From Candidatus Omnitrophota bacterium (GTDB lineage: Bacteria > Hinthialibacterota > Hinthialibacteria > Hinthialibacterales > Hinthialibacteraceae), in contig QZKN01000051.1 of assembly GCA_003598175.1 (NCBI GenBank), positions 1 through 48,083 on the forward strand: a stretch of DNA of 48,083 bases. The letters are read 5' to 3'. Positions within the stretch are counted from its first letter, which is position 1. Each line of letters opens with the position of its first letter. This document shows positions 1-8,616 of the stretch, piece by piece. Under the pieces are notes generated by a model. That model was not told the origin of the DNA. It did no database searches and worked only from the letters and a program-made list of their open reading frames with translations. The position numbers and the translations under genes were made by a program.

Positions 1-1
1 T

Positions 2-1066
2 CGATTCGATGCGTTTTCCCACGGATATGTGCAGATCCTGGCCGCGCAGCAGACGCCGGAAAACACGAATTGGTATCAGGGCACGGCGGATGCGGTGCGG
101 CAATCCTTGCGGCGGTTCGAGCGGCGCACTCCCGATCACCTTCTCATCCTGTCCGGCGATCATCTCTACAAAATGGATTACCGCCATTTGTTGAAAACGC
201 ACGTCGAGAACAATGCCGACGTGACCATCGCCGTGGTTCCGGTCACCAGAGAGTCGTGCTGTGAATTCGGCATTTTACAGGTCGACAAGCAATCCCAGAT
301 TGTTTCGTTTGTGGAAAAACCCAGCGAGGAAGACGAGCTCAATCGCTTGCGAGTTCCGCCGGAAGTGTTTGACGATCATCGAATCCCGTCAAAGGGCCGG
401 GAACACATCGCGTCGATGGGGATCTATGCATTTCGATTCGATGCGCTGTACGAAGCCTTGCACGCATCCGACAAACCGGATTTCGGAAAAGACATCATTC
501 CCTCGCTGTTGGGAAAAAAACGAGTGTTTGCCCATTTTTTCGATGATTATTGGGAGGATATCGGGACGATCCGCGCTTTTTACGAGGCCAACCTGGCGTT
601 GACGGAAACCTTGCCGCAGTTCAATTTTTATGACGAACGGTGCATGGTCTATACCCACCCGCGCTTTCTCCCCGGCGCCAAGATCAACAGCGCCATGATC
701 CGTCATTCGTTGATCTGCGACGGCGCCATCGTTTCCGGCACGTTGATCGAGCATTCGATCGTCGGCCTGCGGGGCGTCATCGCGGACAAGGCGCAGATCG
801 TCCAGACGATCATGATGGGGGCGGATTATTACGACAATGCAAAGAACGCCATCGAAAATGTGCCCGAGGGCGCTCCCCCGCTGGGAATCGGAACGCATTC
901 TCTCGTCAACGGCGCCATAATCGATAAAAACGCGCGGATCGGGGCCAATGTTCAGATCATCAACAAAGATCGTGTGCGGGAAACCGATCAGGCAAATTAC
1001 TCCATTCGTGACGGGATCGTCATTATTCCGCGGAGCGCCATTATTCCCGACGGGACCATGATTTAA
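2..1066 (+). CDS. glgC: glucose-1-phosphate adenylyltransferase, 5' partial
   Basis: Makes ADP-glucose from glucose-1-phosphate and ATP, the committed step of bacterial glycogen synthesis, in the cytoplasm. The frame is open to the left edge of the window, so the N-terminal GGxGxRL nucleotide-binding loop is missing; about 355 codons remain. Visible family motifs are AAQQTPENTNWYQGTADAVR near the window edge, then SGDHLYKMDY, FVEKP, IASMGIYAF, DYWEDIGTIRAFYEAN and the C-terminal left-handed beta-helix region with MGADYYDNA. The wording of these motifs is closer to the cyanobacterial/plant type than to the E. coli type. It reads toward aspS with 101 bases between. A GTG at 29 is inside the conserved motif and is not the start. 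Identification is very secure; allosteric type cannot be judged from the fragment. Confidence 0.96.
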   Translation, partial: RFDAFSHGYVQILAAQQTPENTNWYQGTADAVRQSLRRFERRTPDHLLILSGDHLYKMDYRHLLKTHVENNADVTIAVVPVTRESCCEFGILQVDKQSQIVSFVEKPSEEDELNRLRVPPEVFDDHRIPSKGREHIASMGIYAFRFDALYEALHASDKPDFGKDIIPSLLGKKRVFAHFFDDYWEDIGTIRAFYEANLALTETLPQFNFYDERCMVYTHPRFLPGAKINSAMIRHSLICDGAIVSGTLIEHSIVGLRGVIADKAQIVQTIMMGADYYDNAKNAIENVPEGAPPLGIGTHSLVNGAIIDKNARIGANVQIINKDRVRETDQANYSIRDGIVIIPRSAIIPDGTMI

Positions 1067-1113
1067 GCGAATATCCACCTTCGGACTCCGTGGAAAGCGG
1101 AGTATATTACTTG

Positions 1114-1142
1114 TTTACAATATCGTCTGCATTTTTTATCCT
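1114..1142 (+). promoter_or_regulatory. possible aspS promoter
   Basis: TTTACA at 1114-1119 and TATCCT at 1137-1142 are 17 bases apart and lie just before aspS. An overlapping alternative is TTGTTT 1111-1116 with TTTTAT 1134-1139, also 17 apart. Both matches are imperfect, and a read-through transcript from glgC is equally possible. Confidence 0.3.
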
Positions 1143-1167
1143 TGAAGTAATCTAGAAAAAGAAAATC

Positions 1168-2922
1168 ATGAAACGAACACACTATTGTGGAGATTTACGC
1201 TCCGAACACATCGGGCAGACTGTAACCTTATGTGGTTGGGTATGGCATTGGCGGGATCATGGCGGCGTCATTTTTATCGATATCCGCGACCGAACGGGTC
1301 ACAGCCAGTTGGTGTTCGACCCCAATCATCATCAGGAAAATCATCGACGCGCTAACCTGTTGCGCAGCGAATTCGTGATCGAAATAACCGGCCAGGTGCG
1401 CGAACGGCCGGAAGGGACGAAAAATCCGAATTACGGAACGGGCGAGATCGAAATTGTCGTGAATGAAATGGCGGTTTTCAGCGAATCGGAAACGCCGCCT
1501 TTTCCTATTGCCGACCACGTCGATATCGGCGAGGATGTTCGGCTGAAATATCGCTATCTCGATCTGCGACGCCCCGCAATGCGGGAATCGGTTCTTTTTC
1601 GCAGCCGCTGTTATCACGTGGTGCGTAACTATTTCAACGCAAACGAATTTATCGAAGTGGAGACGCCGGTCTTGAGCAAATCCACACCCGAAGGCGCGCG
1701 GGATTTTCTCGTGCCCAGCCGCGTTTCCCCCGGCGAGTTCTATGCGTTGCCGCAATCGCCGCAGATTTACAAGCAGCTTTGCATGATCGGCGGGCTGGAT
1801 CGGTATTTTCAGATCGTGAAATGTTACCGCGACGAGGATCAGCGGGCGGACCGTCAGCCTGAATTCACCCAAATCGACGTGGAAATGTCCTTCATTACTC
1901 CTGAAGACATCTTTGCCGTGATGGAGGGATTGATGAAGGTGATTTGGCGAGAGATGAAAGGGGTGAAGATCGAGACGCCATTCCCGCGAATGCCTTACGA
2001 CGAAGCGATGGCGCGTTTTGGCTGTGACCGGCCCGATATTCGCTTTGCCCTGGAATTGAAAGACATCGGAGATATCGCCAAAGAGTCGGATTTTCAAGTG
2101 TTTCAATCCATCGTCGATTCCGGCGGCATCATTTCCGGCCTTTGTGTAAAAGGCGGCGCTGCATTCAGCCGCAAGGAGATCGACGATTTGGCCTCGGAAG
2201 CGGCGATTTACGGCGCGAAGGGATTGGCCTGGATGAAATATTCGGAAAAGGGATTGGAATCCAGTATCGTGAAGTTCTTTTCCGAAGGCCAACAAAATGC
2301 CTTGATCGAGCGTTTTGCCGCGGAACCGGGGGATTTATTGCTATTCGTCGCCGACAAAAAGGAGATTGTTTATCCGAGTTTGTCCCATTTGCGTTTGTTG
2401 ATCGGCGCGCGGCAGAAGTTGTTTGATCCGGCGGCGGATCGTTTTTTGTGGATTGTGGACTGGCCGCTTTTCGAAAAAGACGATAACGGCAATCCCACTC
2501 CCAGCCATCACCCCTTCACCTCGCCGACGCCGGACACGTTGGACTTTTTGGAAACCGATCCGTTCCGTGTTCGCGCGCAGGCGTACGATTTGGTTTTGAA
2601 CGGGATCGAAATCGGCGGCGGCAGCATCAGGATTCACCGCCGCGACGTGCAAAGCCGCATGTTCAAGACCCTCGGGCTCACGGAGGAAAAAGCCCAGGAG
2701 CGGTTTGGATTTCTGCTGGATGCGTTCCGCTACGGCGCGCCGCCGCACGGGGGAATCGCGTTTGGGTACGATCGCTTGATCATGCTGATGTTGGGCCTCC
2801 CGAATATTCGGGAAGTGATCGTGTTTCCCAAAAACCAACGCGCCCAGGCGGTGATGGAAGGCGCGCCGTCGGAAGTCGACGAAGAGCAATTGCGGGAATT
2901 GGGGATTCGGAAAAAACTCTAG
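1168..2922 (+). CDS. aspS: aspartyl-tRNA synthetase
   Basis: Charges tRNA-Asp with aspartate in the cytoplasm; a class II synthetase. The 584 residues match the usual bacterial length, with an N-terminal OB-fold anticodon domain (about 1-105), class II motif 1 after RYLDLRRPAMRES, motif 2 around residues 212-223 (RYFQIVKCYRDED), the bacterial GAD insertion in the middle, and motif 3 near 529-536 (GIAFGYDR). The substrate-binding QSPQIYKQ segment is intact. The ATG at 1168 begins the typical MKRTHYCGDLR opening; the upstream sequence is A-rich but has no strong ribosome binding site. Whether it also charges tRNA-Asn (non-discriminating type) cannot be decided from this window because no gatCAB or asnS is present. 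Confidence 0.98.
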   Translation: MKRTHYCGDLRSEHIGQTVTLCGWVWHWRDHGGVIFIDIRDRTGHSQLVFDPNHHQENHRRANLLRSEFVIEITGQVRERPEGTKNPNYGTGEIEIVVNEMAVFSESETPPFPIADHVDIGEDVRLKYRYLDLRRPAMRESVLFRSRCYHVVRNYFNANEFIEVETPVLSKSTPEGARDFLVPSRVSPGEFYALPQSPQIYKQLCMIGGLDRYFQIVKCYRDEDQRADRQPEFTQIDVEMSFITPEDIFAVMEGLMKVIWREMKGVKIETPFPRMPYDEAMARFGCDRPDIRFALELKDIGDIAKESDFQVFQSIVDSGGIISGLCVKGGAAFSRKEIDDLASEAAIYGAKGLAWMKYSEKGLESSIVKFFSEGQQNALIERFAAEPGDLLLFVADKKEIVYPSLSHLRLLIGARQKLFDPAADRFLWIVDWPLFEKDDNGNPTPSHHPFTSPTPDTLDFLETDPFRVRAQAYDLVLNGIEIGGGSIRIHRRDVQSRMFKTLGLTEEKAQERFGFLLDAFRYGAPPHGGIAFGYDRLIMLMLGLPNIREVIVFPKNQRAQAVMEGAPSEVDEEQLRELGIRKKL

Positions 2923-3008
2923 TTCGTTTCGTATTAGTTATATCGTTTTATCCTATTTTTTTCTACTGATGGGGGAAAAAACACAATCCATCCCACGACG
3001 CTATTCCA

Positions 3009-3908
3009 TTATCTTCCACGATGTTTTGTCGTGAACGCCATTCTTTGTGAGGAAGACGGTGTTTTTGTTTTTGCATTGCCTTCACTCGGGGGATTTCCCA
3101 TCGATTCGAGAATCGTTTCAATGAAATGGATCAATCGTTGAATGGCTTCCAGTTGCTCCCGTTTACTTTTCAGATTTTTGTTGAATTGATCCAATTCCGT
3201 CTTGAATTGTTGATAATTTTTGGGGTTGGTGATGGCCATCTTTTCCATTTTTTCATTTTTCAGGATAGAGTAAGCTTTGATCAATGCCTGGACGGTCGTC
3301 GGTTTGATTTGCGGCTGAACGGTTTTCAGGTTTTTTTCGATAAATGATGTCGTATGGGTGGAAAACCGTTCTCCCAATACAAGTTCGCGGTCGAATATGG
3401 ATTTCTGGCATTTGAGTTGATCAAGAACGGCTTGCAGGTATTCTTGAACCAGGGTTTGCGCCAACGAACTCGTGGCTTTCGATTTACTCGCCACGACTTT
3501 GGTCAAGTTGATTTTAACCTTATGAACATCGACGGCGCGATTGCCGGCGGTGATTTCTCTTTTTTCTAAAAATTGAATGTTTTCATTTTTCTCTTTTTCA
3601 TCGAAACCGGTTGTCGGGGAAGAGAAAAGCCAATCGACATACTTCTTTGAGCAGGTGATCGAATCCAAGGAGGCGACCAGCTGTTCTTCGCCCCGGCGGA
3701 CGATCTCACCGAGTAATTTTGCATCCTGTGGTTTCTCGGCTTGTTGTTTTTGAGTGACGTTGAATGTATTGTTGATCGTATCGGCGATGACTCTTCCATT
3801 GACGGTTCTGGTGATTACCTGCTGCCGACTTACACCGGGATGTTTTTTTAAAAATTCATCGATGATCGCCTCTTTCATTTGCTGCGCGGCATATTTGTAA
3901 TCGGTCAT
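3009..3908 (-). CDS. hypothetical protein, soluble and helical
   Basis: Not recognised. It encodes up to 299 residues with no signal peptide or membrane segment. An N-terminal part (about 1-60) carries VSRQQVITRTVNGRVIADTI. The rest is rich in lysine, glutamine and glutamate and looks helical, with a likely coiled coil around residues 225-265 (NKNLKSKREQLEAIQRLIHF). The C-terminus is polar and low-complexity (SSSQRMAFTTKHRGR). The ATG at 3908 is preceded by AGGAT six bases upstream. It converges with aspS across 86 bases that hold no clear terminator. The segment is more AT-rich than the flanking aspS and murA cluster, so transfer is possible. A secreted or structural role cannot be claimed. 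Confidence 0.7.
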   Translation of the reverse strand: MTDYKYAAQQMKEAIIDEFLKKHPGVSRQQVITRTVNGRVIADTINNTFNVTQKQQAEKPQDAKLLGEIVRRGEEQLVASLDSITCSKKYVDWLFSSPTTGFDEKEKNENIQFLEKREITAGNRAVDVHKVKINLTKVVASKSKATSSLAQTLVQEYLQAVLDQLKCQKSIFDRELVLGERFSTHTTSFIEKNLKTVQPQIKPTTVQALIKAYSILKNEKMEKMAITNPKNYQQFKTELDQFNKNLKSKREQLEAIQRLIHFIETILESMGNPPSEGNAKTKTPSSSQRMAFTTKHRGR

Positions 3909-4515
3909 ATGTATATCCTATGGATGATAAGCATGATTTTTTCAAAACTCTGAAATAAAGCGACGTAAAGTCGGATTGAAATGAGAAACGAGCTCATATT
4001 GTGGTATCAATCGTTACTCTACTACCATATATTGAATAGGCGAGACGTCCACGCCACAATTTTTGAACTTTTTGCCGGCTCAGTAAGAAAGATAAAGCAA
4101 GACGATTTCGAAATCAAGTATTATGCGGAAAGGCTCGGCATCCATCGATTTCGCATTTTTGTTGGTAACCATGCGGAAACTATTTCTATTTCTTTCCGCA
4201 TGACAAAAATACCGAAAACGACCCATGAAAGTCATAGATCATCTCTTCTCGTTTTTGAAACAAGAGCAAATCGGTTATCTCCCCTTCTTCTGCTTCCAAA
4301 AATTGGAGCAACAATTCCTGCGACATCTCTCCAACTCCTGCTCTCTCCGCATTATGATCTCCCCTTCCGGCATCTTGCCAATTTCCGGCTCTCGCCGCTA
4401 TTCCGGGATGAACAGAAGTTCAGATATACAAGACTATCGGTGTGGGGTGATTACCTATTATAATATATGAATAAAGAAGCGTCGAGAAGATAAAAATATG
4501 GTAGATTATAAATGA
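3909..4515. other. 607-base stretch without a convincing gene
   Basis: Two overlapping plus-strand frames (3981-4463 and 4225-4470) are open, but neither has a ribosome binding site, a recognisable motif or protein-like composition in its second half. The stretch is AT-rich, especially 4440-4515. A TATAAT at 4459-4464 could serve the toxin-antitoxin pair that follows. It may be decayed coding DNA; nothing here can be named. Confidence 0.5.
4459..4464 (+). promoter_or_regulatory. possible -10 box of the higBA pair
   Basis: A perfect TATAAT lies 51 bases before the toxin start. No good -35 match is seen at the expected distance, so this is a weak call. Confidence 0.3.
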
Positions 4516-4875
4516 ATGCAGAACCTATCCTCGATGTTGTTTTTTTTTCGTACGGATACTGGACGCGAACCTGTAAGAGAATGGTTCAAGAGTCTCGAAA
4601 AACCGGATCGAAAAGCGATTGGCGAGGATATCAAACTGGTTCAATTTCGCTGGCCCTTGGGAATGCCGATTGTTAGAAAGATCGAAGCGGATTTGTGGGA
4701 AGTTCGGAGTCATCTGAGTGGAGAGCGTATTGCGCGAGTTTTTTTCACAGTCGGAAGCAACAAAATGGCGCTATTACATGGCTTCATCAAGAAATCGCAG
4801 AAGGCGCCTCAAAAAAGATTTGAACTTGGCGCAAAATCGAAGATTGATGTGGCAAAGCGGGAGGACGCGATATGA
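4516..4875 (+). CDS. higB: HigB/Gp49-type RelE-superfamily toxin
   Basis: A small basic protein of the phage-derived Gp49-like / HigB family (RelE/ParE superfamily), whose members are typically mRNA-cleaving toxins held by a partner antitoxin. Visible family features are FRTDTGREPVREWFKSL at the start, the central WEVRSHLSGERIARVFFTV strand-turn-strand, and the C-terminal LLHGFIKKSQKAPQKRFELG. It is 119 residues from the first ATG. A second in-frame ATG at 4534 (MLFFFRTD) gives a more typical family length, and neither start has a clear ribosome binding site. The next gene overlaps it by four bases (ATGA), the usual coupling of such pairs. A run of nine T within the first codons is slippage-prone. 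Confidence 0.85.
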   Translation: MQNLSSMLFFFRTDTGREPVREWFKSLEKPDRKAIGEDIKLVQFRWPLGMPIVRKIEADLWEVRSHLSGERIARVFFTVGSNKMALLHGFIKKSQKAPQKRFELGAKSKIDVAKREDAI

Positions 4876-5150
4876 ATAAATATAATGGTAGTAACTTCGA
4901 CAATTTCCTCGAAGAAGAAGGTCTGCTTGAGGAAGTGTCCGCACGAGCGCAAAAGCGGTTGCTGGCTTTACAGCTGAATGATATCATGCAAACCATGAAT
5001 ATCAGTAAATCAAGACTCGCTGAGAAAATGAACACAGACGTGACACGGCTGGATTTCTTGCTAGACCAGGATAACACCTCCATCACTCTGGAATCATTGA
5101 ATCGTCTTGCGCATGCAGTGGGCAAACGACTCCGAATTGAGTTTTCCTGA
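4872..5150 (+). CDS. higA: HigA/XRE-type antitoxin
   Basis: A 92-residue protein with a helix-turn-helix in the second half (ISKSRLAEKMNTDVTRLDFL, about residues 46-65), followed by LESLNRLAHAVGKRLRIEFS, a typical XRE-type antitoxin ending. Its expected job is to bind and neutralise the upstream toxin and repress their shared promoter. The start ATG overlaps the toxin stop (ATGA), and the toxin-first order is the standard higBA arrangement. The acidic N-terminus (DNFLEEEGLLEEV) may be the toxin-binding part; that is inference. Confidence 0.85.
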   Translation: MNKYNGSNFDNFLEEEGLLEEVSARAQKRLLALQLNDIMQTMNISKSRLAEKMNTDVTRLDFLLDQDNTSITLESLNRLAHAVGKRLRIEFS

Positions 5151-5255
5151 TCAGCTTTGCAATTTTGGATTATGGTTTTCCTTGGAAGGATCGGCGAGAA
5201 GATCAATGCGACTCAATCGGTAAATGAGTACTTTTTTTTGAGAATGATGCCAAAC

Positions 5256-5295
5256 CAATCCTGAGAGAGGATTGCGTAAAGACCTGGTTCTTTAC
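5256..5295. repeat. two adjacent small hairpins
   Basis: CAATCC 5256-5261 pairs with GGATTG 5269-5274. Directly after it, GTAAAG 5276-5281 pairs with CTTTAC 5290-5295. They follow the antitoxin gene but have no T-tract, so a terminator role is not supported. Confidence 0.35.
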
Positions 5296-5320
5296 TTCAT
5301 GCGCGTTCATATGTGCTGCT

Positions 5321-5411
5321 TTTTCACCCCAACGGGGTAAGAGAGGATAGTCGGCGGGCAACGCCCCTGGTTACTAAATTCATAGCAAATCAGCCCTGAA
5401 GGGGCGTAAGA
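5321..5411. repeat. palindrome-rich dispersed-repeat-like element
   Basis: A compact run of GC-rich palindromes: CCCCAACGGGG at 5327-5337, GGGCAACGCCCC near 5356-5367, and GCCCTGAAGGGGC at 5393-5405, which also pairs with the GCCCCTGG half upstream. From memory, similar CCCCAACGGGG / CCTGAAGGGGC modules recur between genes in several environmental phyla; only this copy is visible here. Its right end overlaps the last codons and stop of the minus-strand gene that follows. It could act as a transcript end. Confidence 0.6.
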
Positions 5412-7279
5412 AAGCCAGTTGCGATTCCCGTTCTTTCGTCCTTTCCGGACTGGAATCGATATAACGTCACATTCCCTTCCCGATGCGCTTCTTCCAAAAA
5501 CCGCTCCCGGAATTCCTTCCAGTTCTCATTCTCCTCCATGCTGTCCGTCAGCGGCGGTTTGTAGGCGTACAGAAACCATTTCACATTGTGCTTTTTGAGT
5601 TGTTCGGCGGCATAGGATGGACCGTGTTCGAGCCACCCATTCATTTGTTCCCCAAAACGATAGTCGCTGACGATATATTTTCGGTGCAAATAGAACAGAT
5701 ACCCGGTCTGGTATCCATACAATTCGTCCTCGTCCGGCGCGTGTTCACGAATCCAGTCGCGCATCCGAAACAAATCCATGCTGAAAATTCCACGCTCCGA
5801 CAACCATTGCTGACGCGCGGTTTCCGTCAGGTAAACGCCTCCGAACCAGCGAATATTGGGACTGCATAAGTAATGGTATTTTTGTTGGATAAAGGTGCCG
5901 AACAAACTGAATAAAATCAAGCCGTACAGGACATTTTTATAATGGATTCGCGAACCGATCCAGGACATGGCCAGGACGATGCCTGTCGTGATCACGCCGT
6001 ACGTGACGGCGAACAGCCGTTCCGTATCGAATCCCCACAACTGTGTAAATAAAAGATAGGAAATCGCACACGAAGTCGTCGGCATCGCCCACTTTTTCAC
6101 TTGAAGGCAGAGTAAAACGAGGAGAGAGATGAATCCGAGAAAAAAAATCAAATCCGCGCTATACAACAACAGACCGCCGTTCTTCAAAACCTGATGAATG
6201 AAATCTCCGACGCTTTGCGCCTGAAGCAGGTTGATTCCGTGGCTGGCGGCGTTGGATTGCATGGCCGGCGCGAATTCCGGTTTCGTCCAAAAGAATTCAC
6301 CGAGCAAAGGATAGAGGGGATTGCGGGTAAAGAGAAACGATTTGATCATCCACGGGCTCATCATGGCCCAACTGATACCGGAGTGGATCACAAGTTTCCT
6401 GAATCCGTAAATAAATGTTCTTTTCCACCAGAAAAAATACAGGAGAAGCAAAAGGACCTGTGCGGCATAACAGAAGACGAGAGCATTGAATTTCGTTCCC
6501 ATCGCCATGCCGCAAAACAACGAAGCAAGGACGAATAAACCGGCGCTTCCTTTTTCCAACGCGTACCAGAGAAGCACGGTGGAGAGGAACGTATAAAAAA
6601 AGACTCCGCCTTGCTCATTGGCCATAAATGGAAGCCGGAAGTATAAACAACTGAGATAGATGGCAACCGCCAGCAATCCCCATTCTTTAGAACCGTATCG
6701 TTTCACCGCCGACCACAGCAGAATGAGGATCGGAAAAAAGTGACAGCAAATAAAAACTTTCACCGTCGTATCGTTGCCGATGAGTAACGATAATGTATAG
6801 TGCAAATGCACGTTCATCGGATAGTGAGAAGGCAGGTTGAACGGGACGAGCTGAATGAATCCACCATGTGTGATGTAATACAAAGGCGTGGCAAGGTGAT
6901 ACCACAACGCATCCACTTCCCGTTCCGGCGCACATGTGCCCAGGAAATAGATCAAAAGCAGGATGGCAATGCAGAGACTCGTGGCCGGGGCGCGTTTCAT
7001 GTGAGGGACGGCGTCACGCCACGCGCGCACGCCCTCGCGGAACAGAGAAGGGAACAGCATAATCGTGCCGAAGAACGCCAAAGGAATGAGAATACCGAAA
7101 CGAAGCCCACCGACAAGGCCCAAAAGGAAAAGAAAGTAAGAGATAGCCATCTCACCAAGCCCGAAAGCAAGCACGAGACGGTATCCATAAGGAACAGAAG
7201 GGCGGAGTTTTCGCTCGAGGTAAAATCCAATCGCCCAGACGAGGAAAAATTGCCAGAATCCGAAAATCACATTCAACAT
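5390..7279 (-). CDS. GT-C-type membrane glycosyltransferase (family 39-like)
   Basis: A 629-residue polytopic membrane protein with about ten or more hydrophobic segments and a soluble C-terminal part (about 490-629). The acidic residue expected just after the first membrane segments in the GT-C fold is visible in PEREVDALWYHLATPLYY (Asp123). Such enzymes transfer a sugar from a polyprenyl-phosphate donor on the outer face of the membrane. Donor and acceptor cannot be read from the sequence. It is 12 bases downstream of murA and almost certainly co-transcribed. The last residues (TPLQG) and the stop are encoded inside the neighbouring palindromic repeat, so the original end may have been altered. 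An O-antigen-type or hopanoid-type transferase would look similar. Confidence 0.75.
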   Translation of the reverse strand: MLNVIFGFWQFFLVWAIGFYLERKLRPSVPYGYRLVLAFGLGEMAISYFLFLLGLVGGLRFGILIPLAFFGTIMLFPSLFREGVRAWRDAVPHMKRAPATSLCIAILLLIYFLGTCAPEREVDALWYHLATPLYYITHGGFIQLVPFNLPSHYPMNVHLHYTLSLLIGNDTTVKVFICCHFFPILILLWSAVKRYGSKEWGLLAVAIYLSCLYFRLPFMANEQGGVFFYTFLSTVLLWYALEKGSAGLFVLASLFCGMAMGTKFNALVFCYAAQVLLLLLYFFWWKRTFIYGFRKLVIHSGISWAMMSPWMIKSFLFTRNPLYPLLGEFFWTKPEFAPAMQSNAASHGINLLQAQSVGDFIHQVLKNGGLLLYSADLIFFLGFISLLVLLCLQVKKWAMPTTSCAISYLLFTQLWGFDTERLFAVTYGVITTGIVLAMSWIGSRIHYKNVLYGLILFSLFGTFIQQKYHYLCSPNIRWFGGVYLTETARQQWLSERGIFSMDLFRMRDWIREHAPDEDELYGYQTGYLFYLHRKYIVSDYRFGEQMNGWLEHGPSYAAEQLKKHNVKWFLYAYKPPLTDSMEENENWKEFRERFLEEAHREGNVTLYRFQSGKDERTGIATGFLTPLQG

Positions 7280-7291
7280 GGGAGTATACAG

Positions 7292-8575
7292 TTATTCTTC
7301 CCGCAGGATTTTTGCGCCCAAAGCGGACAGCCGTTCGTCCAGCCGTTCATACCCGCGGTCGATTTGTTCCACGTTTTGAATGATGCTGGTTCCCTTCGCG
7401 CAGAGCGCCGCCATTAACAGCGCCATTCCCGCTCGAATGTCCGGGCTGCTCATCACCTGCCTGCGCAACGGCGTCGGACCGACCACGACGCATCGGTGCG
7501 GATCGCAGAGAATGATATTCGCGCCCATGGAAATCAGGCGATCCACGAAAAATAGCCGGCTTTCAAACATTTTCTCGAACACGATCACCGTGCCTTCCGC
7601 CTGCGTGGCGATGACCGTGGCGATACTCATCATATCGGCGGGAAAAGCGGGCCACGGTCCGTCGTCGATCTTCACGAACGACGTGTTGACGTCCGGCTTG
7701 TTTTTCATTTCCTGATTGGCTGGAACGAGAATATCCTGACCGTGTATTTCCACTTCCACGCCAAAGCGGCTGAATTGGTGCAGGATCATGCGCATATATT
7801 CCGGCGCGGCTTCCTTGATCCACAATGCGCCGCCGGTGACGGCCGCCAGACCGATGAAACTGCCCACTTCCAAATAATCGGCGGCGATGCGATGGCTGCC
7901 TCCCCGCAATTGATCCACTCCTTCAATGGTCAACACGTTCGAACCGACGCCGGATATCTTCGCTCCCAGCCGATTGAGAAACGCACATAATTGCTGCACG
8001 TGCGGTTCGGAGGCGGCGTTGCGCAAGACCGTGACGCCTTCCGCCAGGGAGGCGGCCATGACCAAATTTTCCGTTGCGGTAACGCTGGCCTCGTCAAGCA
8101 GGATATCTGCGCCTTTCAAACGATGCGGGCTCCATACATGAAAGAAGCCGTCAGAAACGTCGAATTGCGCGCCGAGAGCCTGCAATCCCAGCAAATGCGT
8201 ATCCACCCGCCGCCGCCCGATGCGGTCGCCGCCGGGGAACGGAATGCGGACGCGGCCACAACGGGATAAAATCGGCGCCAGAAACAAAACCGACGCGCGA
8301 ATTTTGTTACAGAGTTTTTTGGGCAACTCCGTCCGAAGGATTTTCTCGGTTTGGATGGTTATTTCGTGGTGATTGTCGCGATGAATCTCGGCTCCGCACA
8401 GACGAAGAATTTCAATCATGCTTTCCACGTCGCCGATGCGCGGAATATTGCTCAGTTGTATGGATTCGTGCGTGAGCAAAGAAGCCGCCAATATCGGTAG
8501 CGCCTCGTTCTTATTCCCTGCCGGGACTATCGTTCCTTGCAGAGGAACTCCACCTTCGACCTTGAATTGAGCCAT
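7292..8575 (-). CDS. murA: UDP-N-acetylglucosamine 1-carboxyvinyltransferase, Cys-to-Asp type
   Basis: Transfers enolpyruvate from PEP to UDP-GlcNAc, the first committed step of peptidoglycan synthesis, in the cytoplasm. The 427 residues are full length, with two EPSP-synthase-like domains. Lys22-Asn23 (AGNKNEALP), Arg93 (KIRAS), the AFPADMMS segment holding the general-base Asp and DIRAGMALL are present. The loop that carries the catalytic cysteine (Cys115 in E. coli) reads [16 protein letters not shown], so Asp117 replaces it. This is the same change known from mycobacteria, chlamydiae and Borrelia, which makes the enzyme insensitive to fosfomycin. It sits between two membrane glycosyltransferase genes in one tight unit (41 and 12 base gaps). 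Confidence 0.97.
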   Translation of the reverse strand: MAQFKVEGGVPLQGTIVPAGNKNEALPILAASLLTHESIQLSNIPRIGDVESMIEILRLCGAEIHRDNHHEITIQTEKILRTELPKKLCNKIRASVLFLAPILSRCGRVRIPFPGGDRIGRRRVDTHLLGLQALGAQFDVSDGFFHVWSPHRLKGADILLDEASVTATENLVMAASLAEGVTVLRNAASEPHVQQLCAFLNRLGAKISGVGSNVLTIEGVDQLRGGSHRIAADYLEVGSFIGLAAVTGGALWIKEAAPEYMRMILHQFSRFGVEVEIHGQDILVPANQEMKNKPDVNTSFVKIDDGPWPAFPADMMSIATVIATQAEGTVIVFEKMFESRLFFVDRLISMGANIILCDPHRCVVVGPTPLRRQVMSSPDIRAGMALLMAALCAKGTSIIQNVEQIDRGYERLDERLSALGAKILREE

Positions 8576-8616
8576 GAGCGCTTCTCATCCTTTCCGCAAC
8601 GTCGAAAAAACGTATG

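Noticed and set aside
389..1078. A 229-codon minus-strand frame opposite glgC, and similar long frames opposite aspS (1228-2295).
   Set aside because: Shadows of strongly conserved plus-strand genes.
3981..4470. Two plus-strand open frames of 160 and 81 codons.
   Set aside because: No ribosome binding site, no motif, and residue composition unlike a protein in the second halves.
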